Under the pieces are notes generated by a model that saw only the letters and a list, made by a program, of their open reading frames with translations, made no database searches and was not told the DNA's origin. Positions 12,484 to 24,415 of a stretch of DNA of 64,000 bases are shown here, one piece after another; position 1 is the stretch's first letter, and each line of letters starts with the position of its first letter. Where the stretch lies: NCBI GenBank assembly GCA_963965975.1, contig OZ014411.1:15272446-15336445 (forward strand), read 5' to 3'. The position numbers and the translations under genes are program-made. This DNA is from Xestospongia bergquistia (Eukaryota > Porifera > Demospongiae > Haplosclerida > Petrosiidae).

Positions 12484-13577
12484 TGGTGACAATATCAAGC
12501 CTGTCTACTTATTTTTTTATTTGTCCATGCATCTATTTGTACAGATATATTATTAATTTAATGTACCCATGGATCCTTTTGTACCATAAAATTAATTACA
12601 TTCATCAATTTCAATGTGGGAGCTTAAAAGTGTCCAATTTAATTTTGTTTTGGTTTCAATATTAATAAGTGTACAACGAGAAAGATGGACATCAAACATC
12701 ATAGACATAACCAAAATATATGACAGCCAACTACTGTATAAATATAGCATTTAATCAAAGTAGCTGCATTCTTATACAATATATACATCCAACATTCATA
12801 ACTACACAATGAAACTAGAGATGATATAAATAGTGCAACTATATGAACATTCTACATCTGTATTATTTAGACTTACAACCAACAATCAGGCAAAATCTTT
12901 TGAAGGAATGGGGGCTTGCAAAAAAGCCTATTACAAATGATAGAAATCATTTTTAAAAATAAGGAATGATTTAATAAACCTTGTGGAATAAAATGACAAA
13001 AATAAGACAATTGACAGTTGCTGCTGTTAAAGTTCAGCTGAAGATGTTGTATTGGTGGCAATTGAATTTGTCATTAATAACAAACACCTTGTGGGTTATT
13101 ACTGCCAAAGCATGCAAACATGAACCAGCTGAAGCAGCTATTACTCCAATGAAATATGTGAGATCGTAGCGGTGACTAAAGTAAAGAATCACTTATCTTA
13201 TTAGAGAGTTACATTATTGTAATATATCTCTGTAGATTAAAATAAAAAATACTTGATAAAGCAGCTTACAACTCAAAATTTTGAATCAGCAACAGTCCTT
13301 TTCTAGTAATCAACAACAGCACAAGCTCTTGTTATGGTTGCTTTCAAAAAAGCCGTTGAATCAAGCAGAGCAGGAACAATGAAAGAATTAATTTTGCAGT
13401 AACCAAAGTTACTGTTACTGTGCATGTTGTATGATATAAACTAGTTATTGTAAAAAGCAATAAATAATATGAGAATTCCTTTCTACAGAAATCATGTCCA
13501 AATATTGAGAGATTTCAAGAAGCTTTCAGTATAGACATTTACAACCTTGTTTAGTAATACATGACTGATTTTACAGA
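12480..13577. other. No gene recognised
   Basis: Only short frames without domains. The stretch 13260-13400 is CAA-rich on the plus strand and reads as Gln-rich, but has no splice context I can support. Confidence 0.4.
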
Positions 13578-16348
13578 TAGTATGGATAGTTTAACTATCT
13601 AACTACTCTGCTGTTAACTCTATTAAGTCCACCTCTCTCTCCTTCAAACCCAGTTCATTAAAAATCTTACATTTCAATACTAGAAGTCTTCTACCTAAAT
13701 TAGATGATCTTGCTCTTATATGTTCCTCTTCCTTCCCTGATATTGTTTGTATTTCTGAGTCCTGGTTGTCTCCTGACATTTCTGACAATGATCTCTATAC
13801 CTAACTATCACTATCACTGTGTTCATAAAAATTGCTCCCGCCATTGTGGTGGAATAACTGTTTATATTAAACCTTCACTTTCATTCAAAGTAATCCCATC
13901 CATATTGAAACCTTGAACTCATCCTGCTCTCTGTAACTATTCATTCAAGCTTGGCTCTTTCTATTGGTCTCCAAGTGATAAATGGATCCCTGGACATCTT
14001 AATCGATTTCTTAACCTCTCTAAACCATGATCATACGAAAAAATTTTTTCTTACTGGTGATTTTAACATAAATTTTATGAGTTCTTCTCCCCTTCTAACC
14101 AAACTTCTTGACTTTACAATTCCATTGATTTTTCTCAAGTTGTCAAAGAACCTACTCATTATTCTTACTCAAGTACACCATCAGTTATTGATCTTATTTT
14201 TGTTCTTTCAAAATTGTCATGTCTTTTTTTTGTTCTTCCTCCATTGTCTTCTTCAGATCATAATTCATTATTGTTCATTGTCCCTTTGAGACAACAATAC
14301 AAACCATCCTCTAAGAACCTTCGTAGTATTTGGCTTTATAGTAAAGGTGACTTTAAAGCAGCTACTCTAATCGTCTCTTCTCTCCCCTGGGACTCTCTCT
14401 TATCTTCTATTGATGTCAATTACTCTTGCTCCATGTTTAAGGAAATCTTTATTTAAGTAATGAATCGCACCATCCTATCTAAATTAGTGGCTATTAAAAA
14501 TTCACCACCCTGGGCTAACAACCACCTCCTTTCTTAATGTATTTACAAACTTAATGCTGTATTCACTAAAGCCAAAAGAGCTAAATCATCATCTCTGATG
14601 TCTCAATATCGCATTTGTAGAAACAAAACACTCTCCTACCGACATCATTTGAAATCTACCTTCTTTCACAAGCTATCCTCTTCTTCAACTTCCAAGGACT
14701 TCTGGTCTCTCTTTAAAAAATTGAATAAGAAGTCTTCCTCTATTCTCACTTTATCCTTTAATGGCTCCTCAGCTACCACAATTTTACCCAAAACTAATAT
14801 GATTAACCAAATCTTTCGTAATTGTTTCAATCTATCTGTTCCTCACCTTTCCTCAGCTTCTGGTGACTCTGGTACCTCTGAAGAATGTCCATCTTATCTT
14901 TTATGCTCCAACATCGAAGTTGCAAAGCTCCTTCTTTAGATTCCATCTAATACTTCTACAGGTCCTGATGATATTTCAGCTCATATGTTAAGAGAAACTG
15001 GCTATTCCATTTCATCACCACTTACTTCTATCTTTAATTTGTTGATTAAGTCTGGTATCTTTCCTGACGACTGGAAAAATTCTCATATTATCCCTATACC
15101 AAAGCACTCTTCAGCTCCATCTTCTCCCACAGGTTATTGCCCCATATCTCTACTACCACTTATCAGCAAGGTCCTAGAAAGACATATTATTAACTGGTTA
15201 CTGGACTTTTGTCAGACTCATAATCTTTTATCTGATTCTCAATTTGGTTTTAGACCTGGTCATTCCACAAATTCTGCCCTGATCACTTTCACAAACTCAT
15301 GGTTTACTCAGCTGGATAAAAGTTACTTTATCCATGCAATTTTTTTTGATCTAACTAAAGCATTTGACTCAGTTCCACATCAACCCCTTCTTGATGTACT
15401 TTTTTCACTTGACATTCCTCATCACCTTACGGTTTGGCTTCAAAGCTATCTCACACTTTGATCTCAGCAGGTTGTTGTTGATGGTCTTCTAAGTCTACTG
15501 TCCTATCTGGTGTTCCTCAAGGCTCGATTATTGGACCACTTCTCTTCATTTTGTACATGAATGACATATTCCAGTTATCTTTCTCCTCAAAATCATCCAT
15601 TATCCTATATGCTGATGACATCCTCCTATTGTGTCCCTTCAAATCATACTTTGAATTTTCACTTGCACAATCTAATGTTAATATTCTCTCTTCCTGGGTC
15701 AAATCTAAACACCTAACGATTAATCACTCAAAAACCAAATACATGATCATTTCCAGGAAGTCTCTTACATCCTTTACTGCTCTTCCTTTTCTTCACCTTG
15801 ATGGATCACCTCTTGAATCATTTAAGTACCTAGGTGTTACTCCAACCTCCAACCTCTCCTGGTGTACTCACATCAAAAATACCTGTTCCAAGGTCAAGGA
15901 ACTGCTTGGCTGCATCTATCATCAATTTTACACTAACTCTTCTTCTGTTCTTATCAAATTGTATTTGACATTAATGCTCCCCATCCTTATGTACAGCTCC
16001 TCTGTTTGGGATCCATATTCCATTCCTAACATCAACAAATTGGAAAAAGTTCAACACTTTGCACTAAAACTTTACAGTAAAAATTGGATCCCTGATTATC
16101 TTCTACTTCTACAACTCTTTAATCTTCCTTCTCTATCCTCTCGCAGAACAACATCCAAGCTTGTTCTTCTATGCAAGTTTATTTTTAGTAATCTCTACAT
16201 TCCTGCTGGCTCTTTTTCATTTCAAAATCAGTCCTCTTATACTTCACGTTCTTCCCACCCATTAAATCTTAATCTGCCTTTCTCAAGATATTCTACTACC
16301 CTCTGTATTATGACAATTCTCTTATATATAAAAAATCACAACAGTTAA
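13578..16348 (+). mobile_element. Non-LTR retrotransposon (LINE), CR1/Jockey-like, inactivated
   Basis: Encodes the usual order of endonuclease then reverse transcriptase, broken by stops and frameshifts. Endonuclease pieces: FNTRSLLPKLDDLALIC near 13670, ISESWLSPDISDND, GGITVYIKP near 13850, and SSDHNSLLFIVPL near 14255. Reverse-transcriptase motifs: GPDDISAHML (14965), PISLLPLISKVLERHI (15140), SQFGFRPGHSTNSAL (15237), FFDLTKAFDSVPH (15345), VPQG (15510, other frame) and the catalytic ILYADDILL (15605). The C-terminal region runs to 16348. Breaks include a TAG near 14939 and frameshifts near 13790, 13915-14200 and 15460. The clade call rests on motif wording only. No poly-A tail or target duplication was seen. 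It lies between the adhesion GPCR and its decayed copy. Confidence 0.9.
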
Positions 16349-16384
16349 ACAGTAATAACAGAGATAGATCAGTAACATGTATTC

Positions 16385-16489
16385 ACTCTCTAGATAGAAG
16401 GGAGATGTAGTGTGATTGATTACCTATAATGTATTGTGGTTATCTATGTAAACTGTTGTTTACTGAGCATGCATAGTTATCTAGAGAGT
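16385..16489. repeat. Short inverted repeat between LINE and GPCR copy
   Basis: ACTCTCTAGATA at 16385-16396 and its complement at 16478-16489 bracket about 80 bp. It may be a small fold-back element or chance. Confidence 0.4.
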
Positions 16490-16493
16490 AAAC

Positions 16494-17572
16494 ACACAAA
16501 GTATGCAAATAACTCTCAATACATTTGTGTCTACTGGAATAAAAGATGAGTTTTCTCATAATGATTATGTTTTCAATTAGCATAAACACACATATGCCTG
16601 TCTAGTGATGGTGTAGAAATTATATAAGATATTTTATTGACTGTAATGGACAAACACTGGTTAATTATAATTACTTTCATTTGAGAACTTTGCTGTGCTT
16701 GTAACAATGTTGATGTATCACAATGTGTTCATGTAAGTGAAATTCAAAAATACAGTTAACTATTAATATTACATACATTATATAATATTATAATATAATT
16801 ATCTGAACAATGAGAAATATTTCACAAAAATATTGATACTTTTTTTAACTTCATTACAACAAAAAATCTAACAGCACTCAAAGTAGTGTTATACATTGGT
16901 TGTGCTATATCAATTGTTTGTGTTATTATCTTTGCTATCCCAGGATAAGAATAAACTTAAAAGAGACCCCATATTGCTAATCACACACAGTGATACTATC
17001 ATCTTACTCTAGGGAAACACTCTTCACTTCAGTACATTTCTTGTTCATATAAATCTTTCTATTTCATTGTTATGTTCATATCTATTTTTGTTGTTTACAT
17101 AAAGACAGCTAGAGGAAGTCAGGTAGAAAATAACATGTAATAATGATAATTAAGTCATTGTTCTTTTGTAGCAGCACTTCTTTATTACTTTCTTTTTGCT
17201 ACATTTTGTTGACTGTTATATGAAAGTGTAATGTTATATATATCTTATGTAAGTAGTGGTGTTCTCAAGCTTGACTAAAACATGGCCGTCATTTTTACTA
17301 CTGGGATGATGTAAATACTAGGAAATCCAATGTCGTAAAAAATGTAATAATTTTGTATGTAGCATGTACCAGCTTGAAAATACAATTACATATTTGTACT
17401 TTTTTTAGTCACTCCTTTTTGCCTATCATAATTGGTCTTGCTGCTGGTCATAGTGGATACAGTGTTAGAAGTGAAGAAGGGGACATATTATAGTAATTTC
17501 TTACAACACTTCTGATACATATTATGTTATTTATTATAATAATTGCTGGCTTTCATTGGGTAATGGAGTTAT
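16494..17572 (+). pseudogene. Decayed partial duplicate of the adhesion GPCR (GPS to TM5)
   Basis: Aligns throughout with 9385-10490 of the intact receptor, introns included (for example tctcaatacatttgtgtct at both; GGTCATAGTGGATACAGTG in the TM4 exon). Exon reading is lost. The GPS exon has stops, the TM1 donor is changed, the TM3 exon reads a stop where the intact gene has CWMLCEG, and the acceptor before the TM5 exon is mutated from AG to AT. Homology ends near 17572, inside the TM5 exon, where a somatomedin-B exon begins without a gap. The absent first half indicates a truncated segmental copy. Confidence 0.85.
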
Positions 17573-18535
17573 TTGAGCCTTGTGAATGCTGTCAAACAGG
17601 TTGTCAAGGACAACCAAATGATTGTTATTGTGATGAGTATTGTTTAACAGTTCTTGATTGTTGTAGAGATATATACAAATTTACCAGTTGTGGATCAAGT
17701 ATGTCAAATAAAATTATGCATGATTTCATTTTTGTTAATAAATAACATAATTGTTAAAATAGCAAATGTATAATTCATTGTCTAATTTTACTTTGTATTT
17801 ATTAGGAAATGGATCAGATTGTGTTCATGGAGATATACGTTTGCAGGAAATTACCAATAATTGGCCATTGACAACAATTGATATTTGTATATTTGGATTT
17901 TGGGAGCCAATATGTGGACAGTTTTGGAATGAAAGTGATGTTCAATTTATATGCTCCTATTTGGGGTTTACAGCAATATCAGGTTTGCATACTAGAGCTA
18001 CTATTAGTAATACAATATAATATAATTCTCTTATACATGCAGGAAGTCTAACAAATGTGTCAGTCATGCCATCACTCAATAATACTTACACATTACAATG
18101 TATTGGGAATGAAACATTTATCACTAGCTGTATAATTGAGCGTGTCAAACAGTGTTCTACAAGAGCTCCTTCTCTCTATAGTAAGTAATGAGGCAGTATA
18201 GTAGTAATTTAACACTGTATATACTCTTAGATATGTGTCCCAAAGGATGTATAAATGGAAACTGTTCAGCTGTACATACTTGTTCATGCTATTTAGGTTG
18301 GACTGGTGACACTTGCAATGAAGGTATATAATATTAGTTCTAATAAACATGTGATATATTGTTTATAGATATAAATGAGTGTGAAAATCATGGAAGTCAT
18401 ATTAATGATGAGAGTACTTTTTCTGGCAATGATAAAGGCAGATGTGACCGATATGTATTAATACAAATTGCAGTTATTATTGTGATTGCAATGTGGGATA
18501 CTTATTAGCTTGTGATAGCTTTTAATGTGAAAGTA
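17524..18535 (+). CDS. Somatomedin-B / SRCR / EGF receptor, 5' part
   Basis: An extracellular multidomain protein. Exon 17524-17698 opens with MLFIIIIAGFHWVMELFEP, a signal-peptide-like stretch, then a somatomedin-B domain (GCQGQPNDCYCDEYCLTVL, DCCRDI) with its Cys pattern. Exons 17806-17982 and 18043-18180 form one SRCR domain (GDIRLQEI, ICIFGFWEPICGQFW, VQFICSYLGF, then LQCIGNETFITSC). Exon 18231-18323 is an EGF module (CPKGCINGNCSAVHTC, GWTGDTC). An exon from 18370 begins a calcium-binding EGF (DINECENHG). All junctions are phase 1, typical of shuffled extracellular modules. The last EGF is broken by a one-base shift near 18450, after which CINTNCSYYCDCNVGYLLAC continues in another frame. 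The gene may therefore be recently damaged, or an unseen splice repairs it. Confidence 0.75.
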
Positions 18536-18659
18536 ATTTTGTATGAAATAGGTTATACCAGCAAATATACGTTCATGATATACATTGAGGGATTTAATAT
18601 AATAATTATATTGCATGATAAACTACATAGATACAATAATTATTACTTATACACTGCTG

Positions 18660-19100
18660 AAATAATTAGGTTATTTTAGCCAATTCATGCACATTTGGAT
18701 TGCACACATCAATACAAACTACTTTGAAGTGCATATATGAATTTCATAGTAACATTCCTAGTTCAGTATCTCATCATCAACTTCTATATCCATTCCATAG
18801 TACATTTAATACATTAGTAATGAAAACAGTACATGGTGTTTAATTTATTGCATCAAATAACTTGCTATGTATATATAACTTTACTTGTGTCAAAATATAT
18901 TAGTTAAATCAACAATTAATGTTTACAGGAATTATTAGAATACAAAACACACTCATATAGATTAATGTAAACTGTCTGGTAATAAATCAACTATAACATG
19001 TGAACATAACTGTGTAAACATAACAGTGAGTTACTATTGCCAATGTTATTAAGGATACAGTGTATTGCCTGATCAACATTATTGTGAAGGTGAAGTTTTT
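18660..19100 (+). pseudogene. Decayed EGF-like modules of the SMB/SRCR gene
   Basis: Fragments reading SYYCQCY, stop, GYSVLPDQHYC near 19025-19087, and a partly repeated stretch at 19330-19430 (caactataacatgtgaaca occurs twice). They resemble EGF modules with stops and lie between the intact modules and the tail exon below. Confidence 0.45.
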
Positions 19101-19524
19101 ACTGACCTGAATGAGACATTAAAAGTGAATACAAGTCAAATTGACATAATTTTTTAAGGATTTACATAACACATGTCAATTGTAAAGTTACCACTCATAA
19201 TATGTTGTTATTTGGTAAAGAATTTGTTAATATATAGTTAACACAACTTTTCTTCCTTACATTAGAAATCACAGTGAATTCACATCCATTATTTACACCT
19301 GAATTAACTATACTCAGCACAACATCAACAAGTGTGTTGATTTCCATAATTGGTAATAAATCAACTATAACATGTGAACATGACTGTGTAAACATAGTAG
19401 TGAGTTAACATTGTCACTGCTATTATGGATACTCCAACATTGTTTTGAAAATGTAGTCTTTATTGACTGTATGAGTTATTAGCAATATTTTAATACATAC
19501 AACACAAGTTGATATAATTATTTA

Positions 19525-19971
19525 GTATTTTTATCCGTCATTATTTGTCCCATCATTTGTATAACAATATATCAATACAAATCAAAAGTGAAGAGCAGTG
19601 TTACATCTATTGAACTTAATGGAAGACTGTCAAATCATTACGATACAGAAAACAATCATAACCCAACTACCACTATATCCAATAAACATAATGGGATTGA
19701 CATTAATCCATATGTTGAAGTCAAGGTCGGCTCATTGGTATATGATGAGATTAACCCATACAGTAGAGATTGTACAAGAACATGGAATCGTTCATATGTA
19801 CAATCCAGTAGATATAATGCTGATAGCATTAATATACCTACTGATGTAGGTAGTGAGGATAAAATAGATTTATCTGAAAACCCTTCATATTTATGGTGTG
19901 GTAGACATAACAATGTAGTCAGAGATACTGATGAACCAACATACATAAACCTAGAGGGACATCAATTTTAA
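19525..19971 (+). CDS. Membrane segment plus tyrosine-rich cytoplasmic tail (last exon of receptor)
   Basis: An open frame with a hydrophobic stretch (FLSVIICPIICITIY), a basic stop-transfer (QYKSKVKSS) and a tail of about 125 residues ending at TAA near 19969. The tail holds tyrosines in SH2-binding-like contexts: NPYVEV, LVYDEI, INPYSRD and EPTYINLEG (the last fits Y-x-N). The layout suits the C-terminus of a single-pass receptor, and the upstream SMB/SRCR/EGF exons are the natural partner. The link is inferred from position because intervening exons are decayed. AATAAA near 20075 suits a 3' end. Confidence 0.6.
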   Translation, partial: VFLSVIICPIICITIYQYKSKVKSSVTSIELNGRLSNHYDTENNHNPTTTISNKHNGIDINPYVEVKVGSLVYDEINPYSRDCTRTWNRSYVQSSRYNADSINIPTDVGSEDKIDLSENPSYLWCGRHNNVVRDTDEPTYINLEGHQF

Positions 19972-20540
19972 ATCCATTATATCTAATATCTCGTCAACAT
20001 GATGAAGACAGTATTGAGCTTTACTCTTACTACAATGTTGTATAATTGTTTCACTTTGTATGCTGACATTTTGAATAAAAACAAAGTATGATAAAGTCTT
20101 AAATATTTGTAGATATTATTTGATTTCTAAAGTAACAAGTTATGATTTTTAAATCTTATTATGTGATTTAATTATGTTTATTAAATCTATTTTGCTAGAT
20201 GTATACTAAGTGTTTAAAAAAGGAAAACATACAAAATGTTCTCTAGTATATCACAATTGTTAATGTGTCAACATGTTAATAATAATTGAATATACTAAGG
20301 CAAAAGTCTTTTTCATTTGAGACTGATAATCATGTTGCACATTACAAGATACTATTAGTTGAAGTTAAGATGCTTGCAGTACTGCTAATATTGTACAATG
20401 TTTACACATATACATATCATCTACATGTTCTAATAATTCCAAATAAGGAAATGTTTTACATGAATTTGTTTAATATCTCCTTATGAACTATTGTCATCAA
20501 CAACAGATGTCTCAACTGGTGGTTGTATGTTTAGAATGAA
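19972..20540. other. 3' flank, no gene seen
   Basis: AT-rich sequence with no domain-bearing frame. Confidence 0.4.
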
Positions 20541-21206
20541 AGGTATTTGAACCTTTTGTAGCTCCTCTAATGTCAGAGTTTGATTTGAGTCACTATGACA
20601 ATAATAATGATAGACATCTGTTTCATCATATATTATTACATAAATATCAGTCAAGACCATTTTTTACTAATCTTTGCTTATTATTATACTGAGTTGACTA
20701 CTAAAAAGAACAAAAAATATAAAGGATTTTATAATTTATGCAGCTAATATGTATAATAATGCATATCTAATAAGACTACTTTGATTAATTAACTTTAATC
20801 ATTTAGTATCATAACTATAGTCCTAATTACACCAAAATATCATTGACAATTATTAATATGATAATATAGATATACCCAACAACTCATGTAATTTCAGAGT
20901 AAAGAGTTATTTTTTATTGTTTTTTACCTGGAATTCTGTAGTATAAAATATTTATTGTGTTCTGTTATTATAATACAGGAGAATAAAGACATAAAGCTTC
21001 TTCCCATTTCCATAAAAAATTGCCTAATTAAATCAGCATAGTAGTTGTTAAGTATCTATCAACAACCAGTATTATGTCTGTTAACAGTATATATAGATAT
21101 ATTGAACACAACATTGAAGTCCTTGATGACAATGGGATGTTAATCCAACTTGTATTCTTAACACTCAAGCTAACCTGTAGTTACCTCAAGTATCTGGTAC
21201 TTTTAG

Positions 21207-21435
21207 TTCTAACACAACAGTCAATGAAGGTGGTAGCAATGTTATATCATTATCATATGCTACTAGAATAGAGTGTGCTACAAACTACTATCAGTCAGAC
21301 TGTTCTATGTACTGTATACCAACTAATGATAATACTGGACATTATACTTGTGATACTAATGGTAACAAGATCTGTTTACCAGGATATACTAATACAAGTA
21401 ACAACTGTCTTGATAGTACTTTTAACAATCCTTGA
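21207..21435 (+). pseudogene. DSL domain exon (Delta/Jagged-like ligand), copy A
   Basis: After an acceptor at 21205-21206 an open exon reads IECATNYYQSDCSMYCIP, then GHYTCDTNGNKICLPGY. This is the DSL pattern of Notch ligands (C-x3-YYG/Q, GHYTC-x3-G-x3-C). It ends in TGA at 21433 without a donor. Upstream, CNPTCILNTQANL is followed by TAG. It looks like a relic of a Notch-ligand-type gene. Confidence 0.65.
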
Positions 21436-21603
21436 GATTTAGTGATAACATTTTTGTCTTCTCATTGTTATAAATTTACTGATATATATTAGTAAATTGT
21501 GCATTGTTAATTCTATTTACTAAGGGAGTATTTTACTTATAAACATTAGTTTTTGGATAGAATAATTACTACTTAAAGCTTTTTTTTAATTACATAATTT
21601 TAG

Positions 21604-21880
21604 ATGTACAGTAATGTTTATTTTAGTGGTTTGGAATTTATTTGGCTATCATTAATAGGTGCAATAATTTGTAAAAAGGTTGTCAACCCAGTTGGAGGTT
21701 ATTGTGAACAATCTGGAAGATGTCAATATCATAGTAGTTGGTCTGGTATTACTGCAGTATGCCAATGCAAACTATATGTCAAAGTGGTGCTTGTGCTTAA
21801 AATGATGGATGGACTGGAGTAATCTGTACTCAACCATTATGTCATCAGAAATGTAATCCAATTAGAGAACGATAGACTCA
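21604..21880 (+). pseudogene. Delta-like EGF1-EGF2 relic, copy A
   Basis: GYCEQSGRCQYHSSWSGIT matches the first EGF of Delta/Jagged ligands (GYC-x2-P/S-G-x-C), and a second frame continues with CQSGAC, stop, NDGWTGVIC, CHQKCNP. The frame change and stop show decay. It follows the DSL relic in the order found in Notch ligands. Confidence 0.6.
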
Positions 21881-22189
21881 TCATATTCCCTAAATCATAA
21901 ACATTTAACTACACACAACTGCCAAACATGAAATTACATTTTTGATGCGTCATGAAAAATTGCTGAAATTAATACATACTATATTGAATTTTTTTAAAAT
22001 CACTAAGTATAGTAGATGTAATTAATAGTAGGGTTAATGTACATGTAGGTATATAATATATTGTACAACTAACTGACAGTACTATAGTGTAGAACTTTGA
22101 TTATTTAATTGCTGATGTCAGCAATATTACTATGATTATATTATAATAGAGTTTTATTGATAATAATATATTACTGAAGTATTCTAAAT

Positions 22190-22785
22190 GGGTACTGGAT
22201 CATGATGAAGTTAAAGGAGTTAAAATATTTATTGACTGACTTCATAAAGACAAAGGACATGTACAATTAGAACATTCTATAGTACTTGAAAAATTATCAC
22301 CATATGTTTAAGCTAGTGTACTTTACTTAGAACACTGAACTAGAATTGAAGGTAATAATGTATTATTAATACTAATATGTCATTTAATAAGTCTAGTACA
22401 TTGATAATATATGCATTACTAATATTACAGTTATACTGTCTGTTGTTATGTTGTCTAGGATGAGGTCTTTCATACTCGTTTTGGTATGTTGTATTTAGAA
22501 AAAGTATTAAAGTTGAAAGAAGAGAAGAATACCAAAGACTTGAAAGAGACCAGGTATATATATAAATATTGTTAATGTATTTTACATGCCACTTAATAAG
22601 ATAACCATTTGAAAATCAGTAAGATCAGTCTAACATTACTAATTATCGTATTTATTATTTGAGAGGGCAAAACTACAGAGTTTTCTTGATAAAATAATCT
22701 AGTTATCGTGCCTCCTTTTTATTAAATAGAGTTCAAGACACTGACTTATACAACTAGTGGTACTTGGTCTCTGAATAATAATTAT
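22190..22785 (+). pseudogene. TGFBRAP1/Vps3-like (CORVET subunit) relic, copy A
   Basis: Three exon relics: about 22190-22355 (DHDEVKGVKIFID, then LEKLSPYV, stop, ASVLYLEH), 22459-22553 (DEVFHTRFGMLYLEKVLKLK) and 22666 onward (AKLQSFL, then frameshift). The wording follows the C-terminal half of TGFBRAP1, the metazoan Vps3 subunit of the CORVET endosomal tether (compare its EVGVQVFT, YLEHLV, HTHLAVLYLDEVL, AKLRRLLQ). Stops make it non-coding. Confidence 0.65.
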
Positions 22786-22819
22786 TTGAATAAATCAAAT
22801 TATTGTTATAATTGCTATA

Positions 22820-23210
22820 CATTTTATTTTAATTGTTATGTGATATCATGTCATGTTTAAGTTAATTGTATGATTTTATTAAATAAAACAAAATTGTTAA
22901 ATTCTTTGCATTACAGCAGCAGCATATGCAAACACATGACTTGTTTTCCAGGTACAAGCCTGACAGGGCAGGTTGTCTTAGCCACCCCACCCACACATTT
23001 AGCTCAATAAAAATTTAACTGATATCAAAGTACACTTATTATGCATATTATTTTGATCAGGAACAGTTTAGCTCAATATCTATATATACAAAATAACAAT
23101 ATGCTGTCAGATTATTGGTTCTTGGTTGCTAACCATTGTAGGAGTGTTTATATAAATGTGTCTATTAGTGCATAACTTTCCTCTATTTTCTAAATATATA
23201 TATATATATA
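22820..23210. other. Unrecognised spacer of the tandem unit
   Basis: No gene recognised; matched by 27260-27640 in copy B. A short more GC-rich block (aagcctgacagggcaggttg near 22958) is conserved in both copies. Confidence 0.4.
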
Positions 23211-23382
23211 TAGAACAGAATTAAAGGACAAAAGAACAGAGCTCTCGCTGTGTTGCTCTTACTCCGAGTTTCACGCGTTATGCGATCGTCAGACAGCTGT
23301 CTGACGATCGCATAACGCGTGAAACTCGGAGTAAGAGCAACACAGCGAGAGCTCTGTTCTTTTGTCCTTTAATTCTGTTCTA
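23211..23382. mobile_element. Perfect 172-bp palindrome (fold-back insertion)
   Basis: Two 86-base arms, exactly complementary with no loop, centred on CAGCTG at 23294-23299. Outer ends read TAGAACAGAATTAAAGGAC. It sits inside a (TA)n tract and copy B has only (TA)n here, so it was inserted after the duplication. About 55 bp of further non-repeat sequence to its right (aacccgctctgtctaaacga) is also absent from copy B. Confidence 0.95.
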
Positions 23383-23435
23383 ACCCGCTCTGTCTAAACG
23401 ACATCGAGCACTCTTCAACAGACTTAGATACTTAA

Positions 23436-23436
<1 letters not shown>

Positions 23437-23494
<58 letters not shown>
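23437..23494. repeat. (TA)n microsatellite
   Basis: A pure dinucleotide run of about 56 bases, next to the palindrome insertion in copy A. Confidence 0.95.
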
Positions 23495-23496
<2 letters not shown>

Positions 23497-23640
23497 CATG
23501 CAAGAAGAATATATCAAGTCCATAAAAACATACTATCAAATGAAGAAGGAAGAAATTATCCATGGTCAATTAATATAACTTGTAAAGTAACACAATCTAA
23601 AGATTTATTGATTTAATTATGCCACCTTATATAATTTGTC

Positions 23641-23890
23641 TTGACTAAAATGATAATGGCCATTAAAATACTACATTATTTCAACAAATTTTTATTCCAC
23701 TGTGCAAGCCAAGTGATCTATAATTGTTTTGGACGAATTTATTTATTTATTTGTATGTTTACTCTTTTTGTTTTATTATATTGCTGTATGGAACAATTAA
23801 AAAAGAGACAAATGAAATTAAACCAGATCCTTTAAATGTCCACTGGCTTCTTTCTCTGTTTGCATTTCTTGTATTTTATAGCTATTAGTC
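23641..23890 (+). other. Hydrophobic reading frame of the tandem unit, copy A
   Basis: Encodes a hydrophobic stretch (IYLFICMFTLFVLLYCCMEQ). I do not recognise it. It is truncated relative to copy B (27855-28100) by a frame difference near 23800, and may be one exon of a membrane protein or a chance frame. Confidence 0.3.
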
Positions 23891-24229
23891 TTACTTAGAC
23901 ATTAATGCTAATTATAAAATAGTGTAGCTCTAGTCATTGTTTCATTGTAAAGTTGGTATATTTCAAAACAATTATAGGATGATTTCTTTCAAGTATAATT
24001 ATTGTTTTAATTATTTATTATTATGTTAACCATCATAATTGATGATGACACATTTCGTCACTGCATAATAAATTAATCAATTGATTGTTAGCATACAACA
24101 GATAAATTGGTCAAAAGATAAAAATGGACATAGAAACAAACTAAGTTACACAAGAGAAACAATAGGAACATGGGAGTGGTCTTAGATTTAAAGAAACTAT
24201 AATCATAATGTCATCTATTCATTTATTAG

Positions 24230-24415
24230 CCACATTAGCTCTAATAGGTATTAGTCATCTCAGGATAAAGTGATCATGAGCAGCTACAGAGTTGAAACAT
24301 GATGATTAGGAGATGGAGATAAATTCCCACTAGAACTCAGTGCATACATGTCTTGATTCTCTGATAAAATAGATTTATTCATTCTACCATTTCCATCCTC
24401 TTCTAATTTTAATTT
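24230..24415 (-). pseudogene. Tail exon of the ankyrin-ZU5-death family, in copy A
   Basis: Minus-strand frame reading LEEDGNGRMNKSILSENQDM then SPSPNHHVSTL. The same tail occurs at 28440-28630, 30250-30440 and, degenerate, at 62850-62960, each time just downstream (minus strand) of the ankyrin-ZU5-death gene or its relics. Confidence 0.45.
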
